Assembly: GCA_038213005.1 (NCBI GenBank)
Contig: JBBQTU010000145.1
Span: 1 to 11,308 of the forward strand
DNA: 11,308 nucleotides
Direction: 5' to 3'
Source: JBBQTU01 sp038213005
GTDB lineage: Bacteria; Planctomycetota; Phycisphaerae; Tepidisphaerales; Tepidisphaeraceae
The position numbers and the translations under genes were made by a program. This document shows positions 1 through 5,102 of this stretch, one piece after another. Below the pieces are notes generated by a model, which saw only the letters and a program-made list of their open reading frames with translations, was not told the DNA's origin and did not search any database. Every line of letters starts with the position of its first letter. The first letter of the stretch is position 1.

Positions 1-43
1 CGGTGCAGCAGAGTAGGACATGCTTCGTCACTAACTGCTTGCC

Positions 44-89
44 ACAAGGAGCCGATCGGTATTCCTCCCGCCGACAAGGTCGGCTCGTC
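44..89. repeat. Short inverted-repeat element, degenerate relative of the inner repeat of element B
   Basis: The left arm begins ACAAGGAGCCG (44-54) and the right arm ends CGGCTCGT (81-88). Both strings recur at the outer edges of the much better inner repeat of element B (10102-10112 and 10249-10256). GAGCCGA (49-55) can pair with TCGGCTC (80-86), and TCGG (56-59) with CCGA (71-74) across a bulge. It reads as a shortened or decayed copy of a dispersed palindromic repeat. Function is unknown. Confidence 0.45.
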
Positions 90-92
90 AAA

Positions 93-111
93 GCTGCGAG
101 AAGCTCGCAGC
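93..111. repeat. Perfect 8-bp hairpin
   Basis: GCTGCGAG (93-100) and CTCGCAGC (104-111) are exact reverse complements around a 3-base AAG loop. No T-run follows on either strand, so it does not look like an intrinsic terminator. It lies between the short repeat at 44-89 and the aroA promoter. It may belong to the same repeat family or to the 3' end of a transcript from outside the window. No coding region is recognisable in 1-239. Confidence 0.55.
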
Positions 112-193
112 ACTCCAAATCGCCTTAAGTGTCCTGCACCCCTGGGCGGCTTGTGCACTACAACCAACTCCGGTGCGCGGGCGGATGGTGGGG

Positions 194-205
194 CAGGCCG
201 GCCTG
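194..205. promoter_or_regulatory. 12-bp perfect palindrome upstream of aroA
   Basis: CAGGCCGGCCTG is a perfect 12-bp palindrome. It lies 35-46 bases before the aroA ATG, over the place where a -35 element for the predicted -10 would sit. It could be an operator for a dimeric regulator or a chance GC-rich palindrome. Only the symmetry is seen. Confidence 0.3.
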
Positions 206-225
206 TCGCGAGAAAGGGACGTCGG

Positions 226-231
226 TATACT
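226..231 (+). promoter_or_regulatory. Predicted -10 element of aroA (leaderless start)
   Basis: TATACT lies 8 bases before the ATG at 240, so transcription would begin at or beside the start codon. No convincing -35 is visible at 15-18 bp spacing, and there is no Shine-Dalgarno sequence before this ATG. The same arrangement occurs before four other genes in this window. Confidence 0.55.
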
Positions 232-239
232 GCCGGTTA

Positions 240-1538
240 ATGAGTGACCGAAGTGTGACACCGCTGACTCGGCCTTTTGATCTGGCGTTATCGCCGCCGG
301 GGTCTAAGAGCCTCACGAACCGCGCGCTGGTGCTGGCGGCGCTGGCGGATGGGCGAAGCTGCCTGCGGAATATTCTGCACGCTGACGACACGGCGGTGAT
401 GATCCAGGCATTGGGGCAGCTCGGGTTCGCTCTGGAGGTTGATGAGGCAGGGGGGACGGTGGTGGTGACGGGGTGCGGCGGACGGGTGCCGGCGAAGGCG
501 GCCGAACTGTTTTGTGGCAATTCGGGGACGACGATCCGTTTCCTGTCGGCGCTGTGCTCACTGGGCAAGGGGAGCTATACGCTGGACGGTGTGGAGCGGA
601 TGCGGCAGCGGCCGATCTTTGAACTGGGGGCGATGCTGGGGCATCTGGGCGTGCGTCTGGAGTATCCGGAGAAAGACGGGTTTCCACCGATTCGCATCAT
701 GGCCCATGGGCTGCCGGGCGGGAGGCTGCATTTTGGCGCGGCACAGTCGTCGCAGTATCTGTCGGCGGTTTTGCAGGTTGCGCCGTATGCCCGTCATGAA
801 GTACACGTGGACCTGGGGTGGCCGCAGACGAGCTGGCCTTATGTGCAGATGACGATGCGGCTGATGGATGAGTTTGGGGTGACACCCGAGCTGATTCGCG
901 ACCCGGAGACCGGGCGCCCGATGCGGATCATCATTCCGCCGGGGCATTACCAGTCGCGGGAGTATGCCGTGGAGCCCGATGCGAGCAATGCGAGCTACTT
1001 CCTGGCGGCGGCGGCGATCAACAAGGACTCAAAGATCACGATTCACAACCTGGGCAGCGACAGCCTGCAGGGTGATGTGGCGCTGGCGCACCTGCTGCGG
1101 CGGATGGGGGCGGACCTGGTTCTTGGGCGGAACTCCATCACTCTGGTTGGCTCGGGCCGGCTGACGGGGATCGACGTGAGCATGGCGGACATGCCTGACA
1201 TGGCCCAGACGCTGGCGGTGATCGCTCTGTTTGCCGAGGGCGAAACCACGCTACGTGACCTGCACACGCTGCGCGTCAAGGAGACGGACCGCGTGGCGGC
1301 GCTAGCGGCGGAGTTGGCGAAACTCGGGGCCGCCGTCGAGATTGAGGGGGATGCGATGACGATCCGCCCGCCGGAGAAGGTGGCGGCGGCGGCGATCGAC
1401 ACTTACGAGGATCACCGCATGGCGATGAGTTTCGCGGTGGCGGGGACGCGCGCTCAAGGGATCGTGATCCGAAATGCGGAGTGTGTGAACAAGACTTATC
1501 CGCGGTTCTTCGATGACTTTGACATGCTGGGGGCGTAA
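240..1538 (+). CDS. aroA: 3-phosphoshikimate 1-carboxyvinyltransferase (EPSP synthase)
   Basis: This enzyme transfers the enolpyruvyl group of phosphoenolpyruvate to shikimate-3-phosphate, the sixth step of the cytosolic shikimate pathway to chorismate. The 432-residue product matches the family's usual length. Visible family motifs are SPPGSKSLTNR (18-28, with the substrate-binding Lys23), GNSGTTIRFL (93-102), the DMPDMAQT segment with the catalytic aspartate, RVKETDR, and YEDHRMAM near the C-terminus. The frame is open upstream to 129, but the extra 37 residues resemble nothing in the family. The ATG at 240 gives the normal N-terminus and sits 8 bases after a TATACT box, so it was chosen. 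The residue after Arg100 is Phe, where the E. coli enzyme has Pro101; GNSGTT-type motifs occur in many bacterial enzymes. No other aromatic-pathway gene is nearby. Confidence 0.97.
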   Translation: MSDRSVTPLTRPFDLALSPPGSKSLTNRALVLAALADGRSCLRNILHADDTAVMIQALGQLGFALEVDEAGGTVVVTGCGGRVPAKAAELFCGNSGTTIRFLSALCSLGKGSYTLDGVERMRQRPIFELGAMLGHLGVRLEYPEKDGFPPIRIMAHGLPGGRLHFGAAQSSQYLSAVLQVAPYARHEVHVDLGWPQTSWPYVQMTMRLMDEFGVTPELIRDPETGRPMRIIIPPGHYQSREYAVEPDASNASYFLAAAAINKDSKITIHNLGSDSLQGDVALAHLLRRMGADLVLGRNSITLVGSGRLTGIDVSMADMPDMAQTLAVIALFAEGETTLRDLHTLRVKETDRVAALAAELAKLGAAVEIEGDAMTIRPPEKVAAAAIDTYEDHRMAMSFAVAGTRAQGIVIRNAECVNKTYPRFFDDFDMLGA

Positions 1539-1570
1539 GGGTCGTGAGTGCGATGACGTGTTGGGGGGGG

Positions 1571-1612
1571 CAACCCCCTCCCTAACCCTCCCCCAAGGGG
1601 GAGGGGTGTAAG
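1571..1612. repeat. G/C-rich dispersed repeat with a 9-bp hairpin, copy 1
   Basis: CAACCCCCTCCC (1571-1582) is followed by the perfect inverted repeat CCCTCCCCCAAGGGGGAGGG (about 1586-1605), whose second arm runs into GGTGTAAGAG. A diverged copy with the same order of parts lies at 8175-8217. Both are outside genes, and this one follows the aroA stop by about 30 bases. A similar CCCTCCC/GGGAGGG intergenic repeat is familiar from many bacterial genomes. The hairpin could slow or end transcription between aroA and the converging gene, but it has no T-run. Confidence 0.6.
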
Positions 1613-1690
1613 AGCGGGCGTTCTGCAACGGGGAGGAGATAAGAGCGAGCGTCCTGCAAGGGGGAGGGGATAAGAGCGAGCGTCCTGCAA
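1595..1690. repeat. Tandem repeat, three ~31-bp units
   Basis: Three imperfect units lie at 1595-1626 (32 bp), 1627-1657 (31 bp) and 1658-1688 (31 bp). Each contains a GGGGAGG-like block, then TAAGAGCG, then GCGT(T/C)CTGC. A fourth unit starts with AAG at 1689 and breaks off. The second and third units differ at only a few positions, so the expansion looks recent. The first unit overlaps the arm of the hairpin in copy 1 of the dispersed repeat, so the array seems to have grown from that repeat's right end. The units have no spacers and are not a CRISPR array. Confidence 0.75.
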
Positions 1691-1767
1691 GCGGGACAAC
1701 AGGGCTGAACTACGTCACCGGGTTTTCGCGGGTGCCCAGTGAGTAACTCGGGTGGGTGGGCGAGTGG

Positions 1768-2304
1768 TCAATAGCCGGCGACGGCTTGCGGGTTGATGGC
1801 CCGCTGCAGTTGGAACGCCAGGTCATAGGCGGCGATGAAGCCGCTGCCGCGGAAGACCTCGGCCTTACCGCTGAGGATGATCACGGTGGGTGTGGTGTCG
1901 ACGTGGAACTCGGCGGCGAGGGCGGGATTGGCATCGACCGAGATGCGTACGGGGATGAAGCGCGACGCCACGAGCGGGCGAAGACGGGGATCGCACCAGA
2001 CTTCATGCCGCATGGCCTGGGAGTAGGCAGAGGAGGTCGAGACAAAACTCAGGAGCAGTGGCTTGTGGGTGTCGTCGGCTTCGCTCACGGCGTCATTCAG
2101 GGAGCGACGCCAGTCAACGCTGGCAGGCTCGGCGGCGGAGAAGAAGCGATACCAGACGCCTCGCACGTAGACGATCTGTCCAAGAACCACGCCGGCGCAG
2201 ACGATGATGCACAGCCAGAGGAGAATGGCGGAGGTCCCCGACCGGGCGGATGCCGGTCGTGGTTCGACGAAGGACTCGGGATCAACGAAAATGTCCTCGG
2301 ACAT
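1768..2304 (-). CDS. Membrane-anchored thioredoxin-fold protein lacking the CXXC cysteines
   Basis: The product has 178 residues: a short cytoplasmic N-terminus, one hydrophobic helix (about 26-47), then a thioredoxin-like domain (about 65-170) probably outside the membrane. The domain follows the Thioredoxin_7-like layout: HKPLLLSF (80-87), an active-site position reading SAYS (92-95) instead of CxxC, EVWCDP (101-106), RFIPVRISVD (115-124), and the cis-proline segment DTTPTVII with Pro139. Both redox cysteines are serines, so disulfide exchange is not expected; a binding or chaperone role is possible. Cys104 remains, but it follows the active-site helix. The start at 2304 was chosen because the frame upstream (to 2670) lies antisense inside polX and has no family resemblance, and because a TATCAT box lies 9 bases before this ATG. 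The gene diverges from polX across 45 bp. Confidence 0.8.
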   Translation of the reverse strand: MSEDIFVDPESFVEPRPASARSGTSAILLWLCIIVCAGVVLGQIVYVRGVWYRFFSAAEPASVDWRRSLNDAVSEADDTHKPLLLSFVSTSSAYSQAMRHEVWCDPRLRPLVASRFIPVRISVDANPALAAEFHVDTTPTVIILSGKAEVFRGSGFIAAYDLAFQLQRAINPQAVAGY

Positions 2305-2313
2305 GAAGGCACT

Positions 2314-2319
2314 ATGATA
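2314..2319 (-). promoter_or_regulatory. Predicted -10 element of the thioredoxin-fold gene
   Basis: On the minus strand TATCAT ends 9 bases before the ATG at 2304, giving a leader of about zero to three bases. No Shine-Dalgarno sequence is present and the -35 region is weak. It lies inside the 45-bp divergent gap shared with polX, so the two promoters must overlap or lie back to back. Confidence 0.45.
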
Positions 2320-2333
2320 ACATTCCCAGCGCG

Positions 2334-2339
2334 AAAGGA
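2334..2339 (+). promoter_or_regulatory. Weak Shine-Dalgarno sequence of polX
   Basis: AAAGGA lies 10 bases before the ATG at 2350, slightly far for a good site. It supports the choice of that ATG. TAACAT at 2318-2323 is a possible -10 that would give a leader of roughly 20 bases, but this is a weak call. Confidence 0.35.
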
Positions 2340-2349
2340 CTAATCCTAA

Positions 2350-4122
2350 ATGACTTTGCAGAGCGAATTGGCAGGGATGTTTGAGCGGATGGCCCAGATC
2401 ATGCAATTGCGCGGCGAGAACGCCTTTAAGGCGATCGCCTTTTCGAAGGTTTCGCGCGTGCTCAGCGAGACCAGCCTCGACCTCGGGGAGGCGGCGCGGA
2501 GTGGGGCCCTGGCGGAGATCGAAGGCATCGGCGACCACAGCCAGCGGATCATCGAGCAGTACGTAAACACTGGCCACAGCGAGGAATACGACGCGCTGAC
2601 AGCTTCGGTGCCAGTGGGGGTTATCGGAATGCTGGGGGTGCCTGGGCTGGGGCCTAAGACGGTTTCGCAATTCTGGAAGCTCAAGGGAATCACCTCCTGC
2701 GACGAGTTGGGCAAGGCGATTGACGCCGGGACGCTGGGCGATCTACCTGGCATAGGCGAGAAGAAACTGGCGGCCATTCGGGATGGGCTGCGCATCCACG
2801 CGGCGGGTCAGAAGCGGCGGGGGCTGCGGGAGGCGTCGGCGGTCGGTCAGGCGATACTGGAGGTCTTGAGGGCAGACTCACGCGTGAGTAGAGCGGAGGT
2901 CGCCGGCAGCCTGCGGCGGCGGCGGGAGACGATCGGCGACGTGGACATGCTGTGCACCCTGAAGAAGGATGCGGATGCCGAAGTGGTGTCTGCAGCCTTC
3001 TCGAAACTGCCGATGGTCGAGAAGGTGCTGGGCTCGGGTGTCACCAAGACCAGCGTGCTGGTCAAAGGTGGATTGCAGGTGGATCTGCGGGTTGTGCCCG
3101 AGGACTGCTTCGGGTCGGCGCTGCTGTATTTCACAGGGTCCAAGGACCACAACGTCAAGCTTCGCGGGCTGGCGCAGGACAAGGGGATGCGGCTTAACGA
3201 GTGGGGGTTGTATCGGGAAGCGGATCTGGCCGGGACGAAACGTAAGCCGGGCGAACAGCCGGACGCCAAGGCGTTGGCCGGTACGACTGAGGAAAGCGTT
3301 TATCGCGCGCTGGGCCTGCCTTACATCGAGCCGGAACTGCGCGAGGATCGAGGCGAGATTGAGGCGGCGGTGGCTGGCAAGCTGCCAAAGCTGCTGACGA
3401 TCGCCGACATTCGCGGCGATCTGCACAATCACACAACCGCGTCGGATGGCACGGCCAGCGTCCGTGAAATGGCCGAGGCCGCGATGGCGCTGGGGTATCA
3501 GTACCTGGCGATCACGGATCACTCGGCATCGTCGGTCATCGCCAATGGGCTGAGCGCCCAGCGGCTGCTGGCGCATGTGAAGGAGATCCACAAGGTCGGC
3601 GAGCAGTTGAAGGGGATTACGCTGCTGGCGGGGGCTGAGGTGGATATCCTGGCCGATGGCAGGCTGGATTATGAGGATGCGGTGCTGGCGGAACTGGACA
3701 TTGTGCTGGCCAGTCCGCACGTGTCGCTGCGTCAGCCGCAGGACAAGGCGACCGAGCGGCTGCTGCGGGCGATCGAGCATCGGTACGTGAACGTGATCGG
3801 GCATCCGAGTGGCCGGATGATCAACCAGCGTGAGGGATTGCCGCTGGACTGGGCACGAATCTACGAGGCGGCGGCGCGTACGGGGACGGCGCTGGAGATC
3901 AACTCGGGCTGGCCGCGGCTGGATCTGGACGATGTCCACGCCCGTCAGGCGGCGCAGGCCGGGGTCACGCTGTGCATTAACACCGACGCGCACGCAACAC
4001 GGGGGCTGGAGGACATTTATTTCGGGCTGGGGGTTGCGCGGCGGGCATGGTTGGAAGCGGGGCAGGTGCTTAACACGTTTGGGTTTGAAAAGGTGCGGGC
4101 GTTTCTGGCGAGGAAGTGTTAG
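2350..4122 (+). CDS. polX: DNA polymerase X family protein with C-terminal PHP domain
   Basis: This is a 590-residue bacterial/archaeal PolX, a gap-filling repair polymerase, close to the 570-residue B. subtilis YshC. The N-terminal part (1-150) is helix-hairpin-helix rich, with IEGIGDHS and LPGIGEKKLA marking the HhH loops. The palm domain has GSLRRRRETIGDVDML with catalytic Asp197 and Asp199, a third Asp245 in VDLRVV, and the KLRGLAQDKGMRLNEWGLY block. The PHP phosphoesterase domain begins at DLHNHTTASDG (His359, His361) and continues with ITDH (Asp390, His391), AGAEVDIL (Glu430), SPHVS (His457), GHPSGR (His485) and NTDAH (Asp546, His548). All expected metal ligands appear present. In this family the PHP domain gives 3'-5' exonuclease and AP-endonuclease activities, so both are likely intact here. 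The gene appears to be transcribed alone and is followed by element A. Confidence 0.96.
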   Translation: MTLQSELAGMFERMAQIMQLRGENAFKAIAFSKVSRVLSETSLDLGEAARSGALAEIEGIGDHSQRIIEQYVNTGHSEEYDALTASVPVGVIGMLGVPGLGPKTVSQFWKLKGITSCDELGKAIDAGTLGDLPGIGEKKLAAIRDGLRIHAAGQKRRGLREASAVGQAILEVLRADSRVSRAEVAGSLRRRRETIGDVDMLCTLKKDADAEVVSAAFSKLPMVEKVLGSGVTKTSVLVKGGLQVDLRVVPEDCFGSALLYFTGSKDHNVKLRGLAQDKGMRLNEWGLYREADLAGTKRKPGEQPDAKALAGTTEESVYRALGLPYIEPELREDRGEIEAAVAGKLPKLLTIADIRGDLHNHTTASDGTASVREMAEAAMALGYQYLAITDHSASSVIANGLSAQRLLAHVKEIHKVGEQLKGITLLAGAEVDILADGRLDYEDAVLAELDIVLASPHVSLRQPQDKATERLLRAIEHRYVNVIGHPSGRMINQREGLPLDWARIYEAAARTGTALEINSGWPRLDLDDVHARQAAQAGVTLCINTDAHATRGLEDIYFGLGVARRAWLEAGQVLNTFGFEKVRAFLARKC

Positions 4123-4174
4123 AGCCGCTCTTGGAAGACCGACCCGCGAATAAGCCGCCGCGAACGGGCTGGGT

Positions 4175-4370
4175 GTGCCCGTTTTTCCGGGCAGATGTAA
4201 GTTGCACGTCAGCGAGTGGTTGGAGCGAATGCGGTGCTGAAAGAGGTGCCCTTTCAGGGCTCATTCAGGGTGAATGGTTTTTACCCAGGGCTGCGCGAGT
4301 ACGTTTACCCTGGGCTTAAGAATGCCGCCCCGTTGGGGCTAAGAAATCGCGTGCCCGGAAAAACGGACAC
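4175..4370. repeat. Element A: inverted-repeat-bounded stem-loop cluster upstream of mntA
   Basis: GTGCCCGTTTTTCCGGG (4175-4191) and its complement with one mismatch (4354-4370) face each other. On one side each is followed or preceded by CGAACGGGCT (4161-4170 and 4374-4383, direct orientation). Inside are three stem-loops: GCCC-TTTCA-GGGC (4248-4260, which competes with CTGAAAG/CTTTCAG at 4237-4257), CCCAGGG/CCCTGGG (4284-4314), and GCCCC-GTT-GGGGC (4327-4339). No protein gene is credible inside. The 17-mers also bound element B near leuS. It may be a non-autonomous mobile element or a structured RNA; no transposase is nearby. With flanks it explains the 4123-4430 gap. Confidence 0.7.
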
Positions 4371-4424
4371 GCCCGAACGGGCTGAGGGGTGGCGTGTACC
4401 AATGCCAATTGCCGGGGCTGCGAG

Positions 4425-4430
4425 TATAAT
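4425..4430 (+). promoter_or_regulatory. Predicted -10 element of the mntA-hepT operon (leaderless start)
   Basis: TATAAT is a perfect -10 consensus lying 7 bases before the ATG at 4438. The other candidate ATG at 4429 lies inside this hexamer, upstream of any transcript start, so the box decides the start codon. No good -35 is visible at normal spacing. Confidence 0.6.
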
Positions 4431-4437
4431 GATTTGG

Positions 4438-4743
4438 ATGATTGAGCTTCTGGAGCAACATCGCCGGGAGATCGCCGACATCTGCTCCAAGTACGGTGTG
4501 CAGAAGCTGGAATCATTCGGCTCGGCCGTGCGCGGCGATTTTGATCCTGCTCGTAGCGACGTTGACTTCTTCTACGAGTTTGACGGGAATCCGATCGGCC
4601 TGGCAGACCGCTTCTTTGGGCTGTTGGAGGATCTCGAACTGCTGCTGGGCCGCAAGGTGGATCTGGTCAGCACGCGAGATGTGCGCAACCCCTACTTTCT
4701 CCAGGTTGCAAATCAATACCGGGTGACACTCTATGCGGCCTGA
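4438..4743 (+). CDS. mntA: MNT-domain nucleotidyltransferase, antitoxin of a MNT-HEPN pair
   Basis: This is a 101-residue minimal nucleotidyltransferase of the Pol beta superfamily. The signature GSAVRGDFDP (28-37) is followed by SDVDF with catalytic Asp41 and Asp43, and a third acid is Asp75 in RKVDLV. In characterised pairs MntA inactivates the HEPN toxin by adding AMP units to a tyrosine next to its active site. The frame stays open upstream to 4216, but that stretch crosses element A and codes for nothing recognisable. ATGs at 4402 and 4429 are also in frame. 4438 is preferred because TATAAT at 4425-4430 predicts a leaderless transcript starting there. The stop overlaps the start of hepT by 11 bases, the usual translationally coupled arrangement. 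Confidence 0.9.
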   Translation: MIELLEQHRREIADICSKYGVQKLESFGSAVRGDFDPARSDVDFFYEFDGNPIGLADRFFGLLEDLELLLGRKVDLVSTRDVRNPYFLQVANQYRVTLYAA

Positions 4744-5074
4744 GTCGGCAAAGCTGCTGAACGACATGTCCGACGCGATCAACCGGATCTCCGATTACAC
4801 CATGGGGGAGACGGTGGAGTCTTACCTGAGCGATGGGGAACTGCGCGACGCGGTGCAGTGGAACTTCACCGTCATCGGCGAGGCTTTGGGACAGTTGTAC
4901 AAGATCGATCCCGAAGTGGCTGAGCAGATCAGGGAATGGCGACGGATCATCGCTTTTCGTAACCAGCTCATTCATGGATACGGCGTCATCAAGAGCGAGA
5001 TCACGTGGGACATCATTGAGACCAAGTTGCCCGTGCTCCGAGCGGATGTCCGCGGGCTCATAGGGCTGCCATGA
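4733..5074 (+). CDS. hepT: HEPN-domain (DUF86) ribonuclease toxin
   Basis: This 113-residue, mostly helical protein ends with the DUF86/HepT signature RNQLIHGY, that is R-x4-H-x-Y with Arg76, His81 and Tyr83. In this family Arg and His form the RNase site at the dimer interface, and the tyrosine is the residue AMPylated by MntA. All three are present, so the toxin looks intact. Its ATG lies within the last codons of mntA, so it needs translation of the antitoxin first. The pair could act in phage defence or plasmid/element maintenance; known members cut tRNA or mRNA. The target here cannot be read from sequence. It ends 28 bases before the glycosyltransferase. Confidence 0.92.
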   Translation: MRPESAKLLNDMSDAINRISDYTMGETVESYLSDGELRDAVQWNFTVIGEALGQLYKIDPEVAEQIREWRRIIAFRNQLIHGYGVIKSEITWDIIETKLPVLRADVRGLIGLP

Positions 5075-5090
5075 CGGGCCGGGGCCAGGG

Positions 5091-5096
5091 AAGGAG
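5091..5096 (+). promoter_or_regulatory. Strong Shine-Dalgarno sequence of the glycosyltransferase
   Basis: AAGGAG lies 6 bases before the ATG at 5103, the best ribosome-binding site in the window. It fixes the start upstream of the Ala-Ser repeat rather than at the in-frame ATG at 5190. No TATA-like box lies close to this ATG, in keeping with an internal operon gene. Confidence 0.75.
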
Positions 5097-5102
5097 CAAG
5101 GC

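Noticed and set aside
93..111. Possible intrinsic terminator
   Set aside because: The stem is good but no T-run follows on either strand.
129..239. 37-residue N-terminal extension of aroA
   Set aside because: It has no resemblance to the family, contains the palindrome and -10 box of the gene, and the ATG at 240 gives the normal N-terminus.
1595..1690. Possible CRISPR array
   Set aside because: The units are directly adjacent with no unique spacers, and no cas gene is nearby.
1756..2343. 195-residue open frame on the plus strand
   Set aside because: It is antisense to the thioredoxin-fold gene and covers its promoter; no domain is recognisable.
2305..2670. 122-residue N-terminal extension of the thioredoxin-fold protein
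   Set aside because: It runs antisense through polX and its promoter, and the ATG at 2304 gives a short tail followed by a clear membrane anchor.
2878..3993. 371-residue open frame on the minus strand
   Set aside because: It lies entirely antisense to polX and is rich in Arg, Gln, His and Pro, as expected for a shadow frame in GC-rich DNA.
4216..4437. N-terminal extension of mntA
   Set aside because: It translates the stem-loops and terminal repeat of element A, and MNT antitoxins begin close to the ATG at 4438.
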